Source: Marinobacter psychrophilus (GTDB taxonomy: Bacteria > Pseudomonadota > Gammaproteobacteria > Pseudomonadales > Oleiphilaceae). From it: a stretch of 64,000 bases of DNA. The DNA lies in NCBI RefSeq assembly GCF_001043175.1, contig NZ_CP011494.1:310001-374000 (forward strand), given 5' to 3'. Below are positions 8,858 to 17,311 of the stretch, piece by piece. Made by a program: the position numbers and the translations under genes. How positions within the stretch are numbered: the stretch's first letter is position 1; every line of letters begins with the position of its first letter. The notes beneath the pieces were generated by a model. It did no database searches, was not told where the DNA came from, and saw nothing but the letters and a program-made list of their open reading frames with translations.

Positions 8858-9142
8858 ATGGCCTTATTGGTCTGGCGCCCTGCGATGCAGGAACAGATTG
8901 AGAAAGACAGCTGGATGGCTAGATTATCTGGCTGGGTTGCACCGGATCAGTGGCAGGCGCCGCGTTGGATGCTGGAGTTGGGGCTGGAGCTGGTTGGTTT
9001 GTGCGCTCTGGTATTTTTGCTTGGCATCATGCTTTACACCGGCACTGAAGTGGCCGTTCTGAAATACCGCCTGCTTTGGCACACGGAATGGCTGCCAGTA
9101 AAGTTGGTGATCAGCGGACTGTTTGCCGCTGAAACCTATTAA
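8858..9142 (+). pseudogene. membrane protein fragment, possibly NrfD/PsrC-like
   Basis: A 94-aa open frame with one strong hydrophobic helix (GLELVGLCALVFLLGIMLYTG) followed by RLLWHTEWLPVKLVISGLFAA. The YTG...LW.T.WLP...SGLFAA pattern resembles NrfD/PsrC/DmsC quinol-oxidising anchor subunits, in which the same motif joins two helices. No ribosome binding site precedes it, the usual 8-10 helices are absent, and no molybdo- or iron-sulfur partner is nearby. It is best read as a fragment; the family assignment is weak. Confidence 0.35.
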
Positions 9143-9160
9143 AAACGGGGGGATGCCGCG

Positions 9161-9424
9161 TTACCGCATGGCTTTCAGGCCCTTGGCCCATTTTTCCAGC
9201 TCGGCCAGCAGGTCAGGGGCAGACGAGCCAATCAGCTCGTTGGAATGAAACACTTTGCTGTCGTCAATCTGGTTCCAGGCCATGGGTACCATGACCCATT
9301 CCACCATGGGCATCAACAACCGGCAGTCAAAATCAGATTATTCCCGGGCGTACTCCAAAAGCCACTGGCCAATCAGCGGCCCTATGCGGCCGGGGCGAGT
9401 GCTACAGGTTACAATGCTCAGCAT
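9161..9424 (-). pseudogene. remnant of NAD(P)H-dependent FMN reductase
   Basis: From an ATG at 9424 with GGGAG about 11 bases upstream, the frame reads MLSIVTCSTRPGRIGPLIGQ, the phosphate-loop start of NADPH-dependent FMN reductases, then meets a TAA after LEYARE. The same frame resumes with MPMVEWVMVPMAWNQ and finishes LLAELEKWAKGLKAMR, the family's usual end. A full enzyme is about 180-190 aa, so the middle is deleted as well as interrupted by a stop. It is not expected to be functional. Confidence 0.7.
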
Positions 9425-9578
9425 CAGTGTCTAAAAACTCCCTGTGAGCGTGTAGCGTGAAGTAATCAATATATCTATTGAGCCTAGCCATCAAACCGAG
9501 ACTGCTTAAGGGTCAGGAACAAACAACGAACCGTATCAAAGCACGGCTCACTGACGATAAAACACTACTGCAAAACCG

Positions 9579-10406
9579 TTAGGGCTGGGCGCTCCCCATT
9601 ACTATTTGCATGTCTTCTGGGCGCGGTAAGCCTTGTTGCATTTGTATTTGGCCATTTTCATCTTTGTAATAGGTGCTGGGGGTAGCACTCAGCCCCAGTT
9701 CGCTCATTAAACGGTTGTTGGCGGTGATGCGTTTGTTGTTGGCACTGACCAGCTCGCGGTTCACCTCTATGCCGCCGTTGCTGTAACTTTGCTGGTTGTT
9801 ACGCAAGGCGGCTTGGGGGTCGTCTGCGCCTAGAATGGTGGCGGCTTTAGACAGGCTATCCTCGCGCAGTATGCCCACCATCACGTGGCGCAGCTGTACT
9901 TTGCCGGCGTCAATCCAGGGCTCTGCGGCTTGGCGGAAACGGTGGCAGTAGGGGCAGTTGGGATCGGTAAAGGTATACACGATGACCGGCGCATCGGCGC
10001 TGCCATCAAGTACCCAGGCGCTGTCTTCCATTTGTGCCCAGGCTTTCTGGTTCAGCGGGCCCTGTACCAGTTCCTGTAGTTTTGGTTCGGTGAGGTTGTC
10101 ACCACTGGCATTCAGCATCGGGCCCACAATAATATGGTTGCCGTCAGGCGTCAGGTAAAACGCGACTGGCCGACCCTGCATATCGCCGGCGTAGCCGGTC
10201 AGGCCACCGGGCGCTTCGAAACTGTCGGCAATGGATACGCCGCGGTCAATCAACAGTTGCACCGCAGGCGGGTAGCTTTCCTGGGCGAAGGCGATGCCAC
10301 TGGCGCTCAGAGTGGCTGCGGCCAAAGCCGCCATTAGCAATGGCTGCCAGCGGCCTGGTTTATGGATTGCAAGTGCGCTGGCTGTAATGGTGGCGGGTGA
10401 AGCCAT
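9579..10406 (-). CDS. dsbG: thiol:disulfide interchange protein DsbG
   Basis: Periplasmic disulfide isomerase/reductase of the DsbC/DsbG family, 275 aa. DsbG keeps single cysteines of periplasmic proteins reduced and is itself kept reduced from the inner membrane. An extended signal region covers about 1-41 (ends GIAFAQ). An N-terminal dimerisation domain (about 45-105) leads into a thioredoxin fold with the active site CPYC at Cys151-Cys154 in FTDPNCPYCHRF, and the cis-proline loop ATPSTYY lies near residue 240. It is the second gene after the TlpA-like fusion, 40 bases apart, so the pair probably works together. Confidence 0.9.
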   Translation of the reverse strand: MASPATITASALAIHKPGRWQPLLMAALAAATLSASGIAFAQESYPPAVQLLIDRGVSIADSFEAPGGLTGYAGDMQGRPVAFYLTPDGNHIIVGPMLNASGDNLTEPKLQELVQGPLNQKAWAQMEDSAWVLDGSADAPVIVYTFTDPNCPYCHRFRQAAEPWIDAGKVQLRHVMVGILREDSLSKAATILGADDPQAALRNNQQSYSNGGIEVNRELVSANNKRITANNRLMSELGLSATPSTYYKDENGQIQMQQGLPRPEDMQIVMGSAQP

Positions 10407-10446
10407 AACGATTTTCTCCTATAAGGTCAGATACGTTGATTACGGC

Positions 10447-11265
10447 TCAGGGAGCCTCAAGCTGTTCCAGATTGCTGGCCAGGGAGGCATTAGACAGCTC
10501 GCCCATATGAGCATCTACCTGTTTGCCTTCAGCGTTATAAAACAGGGTAGTAGGCAGGCCGTGGCTGCCGGTATTGCGGCCCAGACTGCCACCAAAATCG
10601 GTCATCAGGTTCGTCAAGCTTAGGCCTTGCTCTTGCATAAAACGGCGAATCGTTTCCGGTTGTTCACCCTGATTGACAAAAACAAAGGCCACACCGGGAT
10701 TATCTTTCTGCGCCTGCTCCAATATCGGCATTTCCCGAATGCAGGGTGGGCACCAGGTGGCCCACAGATTCACCACCATGGGCGTGCCCGGAGCCAGTTC
10801 AGATAACTGTACAGGCTTGCCATCAAGAGTGGCGAGGCTGGCTTGGGGCAAGCTGGAGGTTTGTTGCTCCATCAGGGCGATTAGCCCGGCAATCGCGCCC
10901 CAACTGATCAGGCCCGCTGTCATGGCAATGGCCAGTGGGCGGCGTATTCGTGCGTGCCGGCGCATGCGCCAGGCGATAAACACCAACGCTCCGGCAATAC
11001 CGGCCAGCACACTGAAACCGCCATCGCGAATATCAATAATGCCCAGCAGGTCACCGCGGTAATATTCAAAGTAAAGCGCAACAAAGCCAATGCGCGCTGT
11101 CAGCAGCGCCATCAGAAAAATATCCGCTAGGGTGCCAGCGATGGGGACACCCTCTTTACGCCCGGCTATAGCACCGGTTATTAGCGCCACTATAAAGGCG
11201 AATATCAGCAGCAGATGGCCCATGGGCAAGTTAAGTGGCCCCAGATTCACGGAAAGCATCCTCAC
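10447..11265 (-). CDS. TlpA-like thioredoxin fused to an Lgt-like membrane domain
   Basis: A 272-aa inner-membrane protein with two parts. Residues 1-135 hold four hydrophobic helices that resemble prolipoprotein diacylglyceryl transferase in topology (IADIFLMALLTARIGFVALYF-type segment) but lack the remaining transferase length. Residues 140-272 are a TlpA/ResA thioredoxin domain with the redox site WCPPC (Cys172, Cys175) and the cis-proline segment SHGLPTTLF. The topology places the thioredoxin in the periplasm. Adjacent dsbG suggests it supplies or receives electrons for DsbG; that link is inferred from position. Confidence 0.85.
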   Translation of the reverse strand: MRMLSVNLGPLNLPMGHLLLIFAFIVALITGAIAGRKEGVPIAGTLADIFLMALLTARIGFVALYFEYYRGDLLGIIDIRDGGFSVLAGIAGALVFIAWRMRRHARIRRPLAIAMTAGLISWGAIAGLIALMEQQTSSLPQASLATLDGKPVQLSELAPGTPMVVNLWATWCPPCIREMPILEQAQKDNPGVAFVFVNQGEQPETIRRFMQEQGLSLTNLMTDFGGSLGRNTGSHGLPTTLFYNAEGKQVDAHMGELSNASLASNLEQLEAP

Positions 11266-11572
11266 TCCTCAAAATGACAGCGGTTGGCGCGGTGTGACTC
11301 GCAACGGCGCGGGGAGTTCCCCGCTGGATGCGGTCGCCTTTAATCGAAACTCTATAAAAATAGTAAAAACAACGAGTTGACGATTAGCAGCGCAGGCTCC
11401 ATATTAGTCGTGGATCCAGCGAGACCCCATGCTCCCACTCCATTGCCAAACTTTGCAGCCAGTTGCACGTTTCGGTTACGGGTTGTCGTTGAGTGACAGC
11501 CGCATGACTGCGTGAACCAATGATGCGCTCGAGCGCAGTTTGGAAGTGGTACACCAGTGATTGGACGAAAGC
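11266..11572. other. spacer with a possible minus-strand coding remnant
   Basis: On the minus strand one frame stays open from about 11600 down to a TAA at 11384-11386 and reads like protein (segments QTALERIIGSRSHAAVTQRQ and NWLQSLAMEWEHGVSLDPRL). It has no start codon with a ribosome binding site and I do not recognise it. The rest of the spacer is upstream DNA of the TlpA-like gene. Confidence 0.3.
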
Positions 11573-11830
11573 GGTTTGGAAGAACCCAGCATCACCCGCC
11601 AGGGAAACGATGGCATTCTAGTGCAGAAGCCCTGCGTGGCCGACCCCGGCAGTATTCGTAAACTGCTCGATACTACCGCAAAAATGACCTTTCACTGAGT
11701 CGCCAATAGCAAGAACAAAGCGCTAATGAATCTGCCGGGCAGCTCGGAAGGCGAGCGCTACAGCCTGGAGCGGCGGGTGGCGATGGAAGGCCAGCACACC
11801 AGCGATGTCCAGCTGGTGTTCATTCCTTAA
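11573..11830 (+). pseudogene. SecD-like protein-export subunit remnant
   Basis: The plus frame reads GLEEPSITRQGNDGILVQ, PCVADPGSIRKLLDTTAKMTFH and then a TGA at 11696-11698; it continues in the same frame with GERYSLERRVAMEGQHTSD and VQLVFIP before TAA. This follows the SecD periplasmic P1 region (GVxEPxIxRQGxDRIxVQLPGxxDPxxxKxxxxxTAxLxF), followed by the part that normally leads to the xVxGxxLxDA motif. There is no start, the membrane helices are absent, and a stop interrupts it. The real secDF locus is presumably elsewhere. Confidence 0.6.
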
Positions 11831-11951
11831 TAAGAGGGGAATTCCAGGCTGAAGCAAACCCCGTGGGCGCTGTTAGCCATTCCAGCAGCGCGTCCACCGC
11901 TCGAAAGCGAACTCGGTGCGGGTGGACACACTACTTGACGAGCGCGCGATC

Positions 11952-13076
11952 TCAATCGATCAACTTCAGTCCCTGTGTCGGACTTATGGACCCGATGCCT
12001 TGCGCAACGCCTACAGATGGACAGGTAAGCTGGCCTTTCACTACGTTTAGCCCATTCAGTAGGTGTTCATTGTCTTCCAGGGCCTTGCGTGGGCCTTTAT
12101 TGGCGATCTGCAACACATAAGGCAGCGTCGCATTGTTAAGGGCATAAGTAGATGTTCGGGCAACGGCTCCGGGCATATTGGCAACGCAGTAATGCACCAC
12201 ACCGTCCACCACATAAGTCGGATCGGCATGAGTGGTCGGTTTTGATGTTTCAAAACAGCCGCCCTGATCAATGGCAACATCCACGACTACTGAACCTGGC
12301 TTCATTTTCGATATCAGCTCACGAGTCACCAGCTTAGGCGCCGCCGCCCCTGGAATCAGCACACCACCAATGACAACATCCGCTTGCAGTACCGTTTCCT
12401 CAATTGTCTTGGCACAGGAAAATAAGGTCTGAACCCGGTTTCCAAAAATCGCATCAAAGCGTCTTAGCACTTCCATGGACTTATCCAGCACCACTACGCG
12501 AGCGCCCATGCCCACCGCCATCTGCGTCGCAGCGAAGCCCACCACTCCACCACCAATGATCGCCACCATCGCCGCCTGCACTCCGGGCACGCCACCCAAC
12601 AACATACCTCGACCATTCTGAGATTTTTCCAGACACCGAGCCCCGGCTTGGATGCTCATACGCCCGGCAACTTCCGACATGGGGGCCAGCAACGGCAAAC
12701 CGCCTTTTCCGTCGGTCACGGTCTCATACGCAATGCAGGTGGCTCCGCTCTTCAACAGCTCTTTGGTTTGCGCAACATCTGGGGCAAGGTGCAGGTAGGT
12801 AAACAACGTATGGTGAGGGCGAAGCAAAGCTCGCTCGCTGGCCTGGGGTTCTTTTACTTTTACGATCAGTTCAGCCTGCTTAAACACTTCCTCCGCAGAA
12901 ACCACAAGACTTGCACCGGCAGCCAGGTATTGCTCATCCGTAAAATCAATGCCAGCACCGGCGCTGGCCTGAACCACTACCTGATGACCGTGGGCAACTA
13001 ACTCCTGGACAGCTTCGGGCCCTAAACCAACGCGGAATTCATTGTTCTTAATTTCCTTTGGTATACCAATAATCAT
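11952..13076 (-). CDS. ald: alanine dehydrogenase
   Basis: NAD-dependent alanine dehydrogenase, 374 aa from the ATG at 13076, which interconverts L-alanine and pyruvate plus ammonia. Counting from this start the catalytic residues fall at the family positions: Lys75 in VKVKEP and His96 in YLHLAPD. A Rossmann motif IIGGGVVGFAATQMAVGMGA follows near 170, and the DVAIDQGGCFE block with the catalytic aspartate lies near 268-278. AGGAG lies seven bases upstream of the ATG; a GTG two codons earlier overlaps this site and is less likely. The divergent Lrp-family gene at 13264 is the probable regulator. Confidence 0.95.
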   Translation of the reverse strand: MIIGIPKEIKNNEFRVGLGPEAVQELVAHGHQVVVQASAGAGIDFTDEQYLAAGASLVVSAEEVFKQAELIVKVKEPQASERALLRPHHTLFTYLHLAPDVAQTKELLKSGATCIAYETVTDGKGGLPLLAPMSEVAGRMSIQAGARCLEKSQNGRGMLLGGVPGVQAAMVAIIGGGVVGFAATQMAVGMGARVVVLDKSMEVLRRFDAIFGNRVQTLFSCAKTIEETVLQADVVIGGVLIPGAAAPKLVTRELISKMKPGSVVVDVAIDQGGCFETSKPTTHADPTYVVDGVVHYCVANMPGAVARTSTYALNNATLPYVLQIANKGPRKALEDNEHLLNGLNVVKGQLTCPSVGVAQGIGSISPTQGLKLID

Positions 13077-13263
13077 ATTCACTCTCCTGTTCGGGCCACG
13101 TTTAACGATGACCCATGAGCCATAGCAAAAGTATAAGTGTATATAGACACGGCAAAATTAAATGCTCATTATCCTCAAGAAACCGATAGATTCATCTTTA
13201 TTTTCACGTAAAACAGCATGACTAACTGTTTTTAAACTATGTCTAGGCGAAAGGTAAGGTGAC

Positions 13264-13752
13264 ATGAGAAAACTCGATCGCATCGATTTGGCCATTTTAG
13301 ACGAACTGCAGACCAATGCCCGAGTTACTAACCATGAGTTGTCCAATCGCGTAAATCTGAGCCCAACACCGTGTCTTGAAAGAGTTCGCAAGCTCGAAAG
13401 GGATGGCTATATCAAGCACTACCGAGCCATCCTGCACGCAGGAAGATTGGGAATGGGGCTCGTGGTCTTTGTTGAGGTCTGTCTGACCCGAACTGGCCCC
13501 GACGTGTTTGCCCAGTTCAAACAAGCCGCCATCCGCGTGCCGGAAATTCAGGAGTGTCATCTAGTTTCGGGCAACTTTGACTACCTCATCAAAGCCCGCG
13601 TCGCCGATATTGAACAATACCGGACCTTGCTTGGTGAGACGATACTGGCGTTGCCCGGCGTTAAAGACTCACGCAGCTATATCGTTATGGAAACCTGTAA
13701 AGAAGGTCAGGAGCTGGACATCAAATCCTTGACCGACCGAGCGGGCAGTTAA
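13264..13752 (+). CDS. Lrp/AsnC-family transcriptional regulator (probable ald regulator)
   Basis: A 162-aa Lrp/AsnC regulator. The N-terminal winged helix-turn-helix (LDRIDLAILDELQTNARVTN, then LSNRVNLSPTPCLERVRKLE) occupies residues 4-60, and a RAM ligand-binding domain (VEVCLTRTG, ECHLVSGNFDYLIKARV, LPGVKDSRSYIVM) fills 65-150. Proteins of this type sense amino acids and control adjacent catabolic genes. Its position, divergent from ald across 180 bases, matches AldR-type control of alanine use; that ligand is inferred. Confidence 0.88.
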   Translation: MRKLDRIDLAILDELQTNARVTNHELSNRVNLSPTPCLERVRKLERDGYIKHYRAILHAGRLGMGLVVFVEVCLTRTGPDVFAQFKQAAIRVPEIQECHLVSGNFDYLIKARVADIEQYRTLLGETILALPGVKDSRSYIVMETCKEGQELDIKSLTDRAGS

Positions 13753-14008
13753 AGGTCCGATCAAACAGTGGACTTGCGCCAATTGAGTCACTCCCGTTCT
13801 AGTTGCCAGCTCCTCTGCTCCTCGGCCCGAGGGAGTGCTCGATTCAATGGCGGTGCCTGGCACCATCATTTTGCGGTGCTTGCTGGATAACTGTGTCCAA
13901 CGGCACCCGTCACTTCGGCACAGGACATAGTTATGACAGTGAAAAAAATCGCGGACAGATTAAAAACGAAGGTGCTAGTGCTACGATTCAATGAAGCATT
14001 AACAGCCC
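13753..14008. other. intergenic between convergent genes
   Basis: Spacer between the Lrp-type gene and the convergent symporter gene. No coding frame or clear terminator hairpin was identified. Confidence 0.4.
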
Positions 14009-15514
14009 TTAGGCGTTCTTAACCGCCGGGTTGTCACTTACTGCAGGTTGGGCCGTTTTGCGATGGTTGTTGGCCTCCTTTAGAAATTCGTCAGCTACGG
14101 CAGTGGGGGCCTCGGTGAGCAGGCTGACACCAACAAACAAAAACGTTGAGAGCGGAACGCCCCAGATACCTGCTGGAATTTCCAGTACCTTGCCGCCATT
14201 GATGTACGCATAGACCACGAACAGACCGGCACCGATCACGCTGACGAGCACGCCAGCGGCAGTACCGCGACGCCAGTAGAAGGCGCCAATGATCGCCGGA
14301 ACCATGACTGCCAGACCCGAAGAGGCTGCAACGGACAATATCGCGATGAGGTTAAGTTCAAGTTGGGCAAAGCCGTACGCTAATATTGCGATGACCGGGA
14401 GGACGATCTTACCGATGGTAAGCTGGCGCTTTTCGCTGGTGCCAGGCTTGACGTTGGCATAGACGTCCCGGGACAACATGGACGCTAGCGTTAGCATGAT
14501 GGAGTCAATAGTCGACACGGCGGCCGCCATGATGCCAATCATCACAAGAACGCTCAGCACCGGTGGAATCATGTCAGAAGCGAGCAGCGTTGGCGTGGCC
14601 ATGTCGGCGTTAGACAGGTTTGGAAAGGCTGCCAGCGCAGTAAAGCCCCAGAGGATGGAAACCAGGGTATAAACGAAGCCAAATGCCAGGAAGCCTATTA
14701 GCATCTGACGCATGGCCTTCAGTGACGAAGGTATAAACAAACGCTGGCTGACTTGGGGGTTCGTCAGTGCGAAAAAGAACCAGGGAATGGTCAGGCCGAG
14801 GAACGTTACGAAGCTGAACAGTCCGCTGCCGGGGACCGACAAGGACTGCGGATGCTCGGTTTCAAGGATGTGGAACAGACCCGAAAAGCCGCCAAGCTCC
14901 GAAATCGCCAGCAGGGCAACCAGAGTCGAAACAACGATCATCAGAACTGCCTGCAAGGAGTCGGTCCACATGACCGAGCGAATACCTGCGACGTAAGAGA
15001 ACAGGATAGCCAGGGCGGTTGCGACCATGAGACCGGTAGTAAAGGGAATCGCGCCACCGGTCATGCCCTGCATCAGATAGCCTACGCCAGACAGTTGAAC
15101 GGCAGCATAAGGAATCAGAAACAAGCAACTGGCGATGGAGATGGCCCCTGCCACCGGTTTGGATTTGTAGCGGTGGCCAAGCATTTCGCTGGGTGTGACA
15201 AAGCCGAACTTCTTACCCACAGCCCAGAACTTGGGTCCGAAGATTGCCACCAATGAAACGCCGGCGAAGTAGATGATTTCGAAACCCAAGGCGCCCACGC
15301 CACCTTTATAGGTCAGACCGGCAAGGCCCACCATCATGAAAGCGCTGTAGGTGGTTGCGCTATAGCTCAGCGCAGAGACGAAACCGTTCATTTGTCTGTC
15401 ACCAAGAAAATAGCTCGACATGCTTCCGGCTTTGCCCTGACGAGACAGCACGGCGATGGTGAGGGCGACAAGCACATAAATGCCGACTGACCACCAGATC
15501 AATGACTCGCTCAT
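14009..15514 (-). CDS. sodium:solute symporter (SSF family)
   Basis: Sodium-coupled symporter of the SSF family, 501 aa with about 13 hydrophobic helices. Family landmarks are SSYFLGDRQMNGFVSALSYSATTYSAFMMVGL near the N-terminus (sodium-site helix), GHRYKSKPVAGAISIASCLF, and DSLQAVLMIVVSTLVALLAI. It starts two bases after the stop of a 59-aa membrane protein, so the two are co-translated. The neighbouring ald/Lrp pair makes alanine or another small amino or organic acid a possible substrate, but sequence alone does not decide it. Confidence 0.9.
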   Translation of the reverse strand: MSESLIWWSVGIYVLVALTIAVLSRQGKAGSMSSYFLGDRQMNGFVSALSYSATTYSAFMMVGLAGLTYKGGVGALGFEIIYFAGVSLVAIFGPKFWAVGKKFGFVTPSEMLGHRYKSKPVAGAISIASCLFLIPYAAVQLSGVGYLMQGMTGGAIPFTTGLMVATALAILFSYVAGIRSVMWTDSLQAVLMIVVSTLVALLAISELGGFSGLFHILETEHPQSLSVPGSGLFSFVTFLGLTIPWFFFALTNPQVSQRLFIPSSLKAMRQMLIGFLAFGFVYTLVSILWGFTALAAFPNLSNADMATPTLLASDMIPPVLSVLVMIGIMAAAVSTIDSIMLTLASMLSRDVYANVKPGTSEKRQLTIGKIVLPVIAILAYGFAQLELNLIAILSVAASSGLAVMVPAIIGAFYWRRGTAAGVLVSVIGAGLFVVYAYINGGKVLEIPAGIWGVPLSTFLFVGVSLLTEAPTAVADEFLKEANNHRKTAQPAVSDNPAVKNA

Positions 15515-15516
15515 GA

Positions 15517-15696
15517 TCAGTACTCCTCGAAGTCCTTTGTCATGAAAATGTTAGCGCCGATAATCAGTAAACCGGTCAGGCTCCAGAATAGAAAACTGCC
15601 GTACCAAGCCTGCACGTCGGACAAAAAACCGTAGGGAACGGCGTAGCACAACACCACCAATAACCAGACAAACCATATCCACTTACTTGTTTTCAT
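15517..15696 (-). CDS. small membrane partner of the SSF symporter (DUF3311-like)
   Basis: A 59-aa protein, MKTSKWIWFVWLLVVLCYAV to FMTKDFEEY, with two hydrophobic helices (about 6-23 and 33-52) and a charged tail. Its stop is two bases upstream of the symporter ATG (TGA-TC-ATG). Several SSF symporters, such as the pantothenate and acetate types, are preceded by a short two-helix protein in the same way (YhdT/DUF3311 or DUF485 style). The conserved WYG..F and small size fit such an accessory subunit. The role, perhaps assembly or stability of the carrier, is inferred. Confidence 0.8.
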   Translation of the reverse strand: MKTSKWIWFVWLLVVLCYAVPYGFLSDVQAWYGSFLFWSLTGLLIIGANIFMTKDFEEY

Positions 15697-16000
15697 GAGC
15701 TTCCTCGCTGCTGAACCGAATCAACATAATTGCTTTGTGTGACAAATTTCTGTAATCGCTCAGGGCTACTTCTAGGTCCTGAGCCTGACAACGATTGACA
15801 AAGGATCAAGCATTGTTACGACCTGTTGAATTCAAACGCTCAGGTAGCCATAGCCGTCGGTGAAACAGCCAATCAATACCAGAGTGTCCATGCCTTGTGC
15901 GATCTGCGTTGCGGCCAGATTCGTGCTAAAAATGCACTGGCGTATTACTTGCTGGTCCCCCGTTCGGTTTCCAGTGGTATAACGTCGTCACAACACTCTG
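15697..16000. other. spacer upstream of the symporter operon
   Basis: Holds the presumed symporter promoter. A plus-strand frame (15826-16014) is open but shows no recognisable protein pattern and no ribosome binding site. Confidence 0.35.
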
Positions 16001-16195
16001 TCAGAGGCTGTTGACGATGCACATCGGCAGCCAGAGAAATGCGCAAGCCAATGATACGATGCTCTCATGATGACGAGTCAATTTGTCATACCGGGTGGCG
16101 GCGGCCCGGTCATGCTGATGAATGCTGTGACTTTGCAGCGTTTGAAACCGGCCGCCTTGACGGATATACGATAGAGCCAGCCTTACAATATGCAC
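16001..16195 (-). mobile_element. IS5-type transposase C-terminal remnant
   Basis: The minus strand encodes ATRYDKLTRHHESIVSLACA followed by FLWLPM, the standard C-terminal end of IS5-family DDE transposases (RYDKL motif, then a helix ending in LWL). Upstream of this the frame does not match the catalytic domain, and no inverted repeats were recognised. It is therefore a leftover end of an insertion sequence. The following 16196-16373 holds nothing recognised besides the upstream region of the next gene. Confidence 0.65.
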
Positions 16196-16373
16196 GGCAA
16201 CTTCGGCCTTAACGGGTGCTTAAGCTAGAACTATAGGTTTTAGCTCGGCATTTCTTTGATCGGAGTCAGAAGTTTGGGCGGATTGGGTTGCAATCAGCAG
16301 TGGTTACGGTGTCCAATTCCAGCGTACTTAAGGTGCATCTTGTGCGCCAAAACCAGTGATAAGGACATGTTGA

Positions 16374-17156
16374 ATGCCGACCGCCATGAATTCTCTGACC
16401 GCTCGTGCTGTGAAAGGAATTAGCTACGGCTTATTGTCGCTGCTGTTATTCAGCGCGACAGCGACAGCTGTAGGTGCTGAGAAAATATACATTTTTACTG
16501 AAAAATACCCGCCTTATAACGACACCTTTTCTGGCAAAGCGGTTGCCCATAATGAAGAAGACATCACCGGTATTTGCACGGACATGGTTAAAGCTGCACT
16601 GGCTCGGGTTGATTATGATTACATGATGAAAATGCGGGCCTGGAGTTACGCGTACAACTGGGTTCAGGGCCGAAAAAATCACGCGTTATTTTGTACTGCA
16701 AAAACCGAAGAGCGCGCCAATCAGTTCCAGTGGGTGGGCCCGCTGGCTTCCATTCAGTGGACCTTGTTCGCAGCTCCGGATTCTGACATTACTTTGAATT
16801 CGCTGAACGACGCCAAAGACCTGCAGATTGCCGGTTACAAAGGCGATGTGATGTCGGATTATTTAACCGCCCAAGGCTTTAACGTGATTATGGCAGCCTC
16901 GGGTGAGGTTAATACCCGCCGCTTGGTGCTGGGCCAGGCCGATCTTTGGGTAACGGACGGTTTGGTGGGCCCACTGGTGGCCAAGAAAGAATTTGGCGTT
17001 AGCGGCTTGAAGCCGGTTCTTACGTTCCGTGAAACACCCATGTACCTGGCGTTCAGCAATGAAACCGACCCGGCCATTGTGGCAGACCTGCAGCAAGCGT
17101 TAGACGAAGCCCGCGCCGCGGGTGAACTGGAGCGTATTGTACAGCGTTACCAGTAA
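16374..17156 (+). CDS. periplasmic solute-binding protein, family 3 (amino-acid type)
   Basis: A 260-aa bacterial extracellular solute-binding protein of family 3 (the amino-acid ABC type, also used by signalling proteins). A signal peptide covers about 1-35 (ends TATAVGA). The mature start EKIYIFTEKYPPYND has the typical ligand-pocket PPYN, followed by GICTDMVKAALARVDYDY and the hinge strands ADLWVTDGL and MYLAFSNETDP. No ABC permease or ATPase gene is nearby, so it may be an orphan binding protein. A second ATG four codons in (16386) is possible. Confidence 0.82.
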   Translation: MPTAMNSLTARAVKGISYGLLSLLLFSATATAVGAEKIYIFTEKYPPYNDTFSGKAVAHNEEDITGICTDMVKAALARVDYDYMMKMRAWSYAYNWVQGRKNHALFCTAKTEERANQFQWVGPLASIQWTLFAAPDSDITLNSLNDAKDLQIAGYKGDVMSDYLTAQGFNVIMAASGEVNTRRLVLGQADLWVTDGLVGPLVAKKEFGVSGLKPVLTFRETPMYLAFSNETDPAIVADLQQALDEARAAGELERIVQRYQ

Positions 17157-17311
17157 ACGGCAGGATACCCGGCTGAGCTTTACCTGCGGCTATCGTTTGC
17201 TATATGCGCGTTGCGACAACAATCCTATTTACGATAGCCGAAGCACTGGTTGTTCTGCCTGGAAAACTATAGCAAGCTTTGTATTAGTTTTTTTCTTCAC
17301 AGGGCTGGGCA

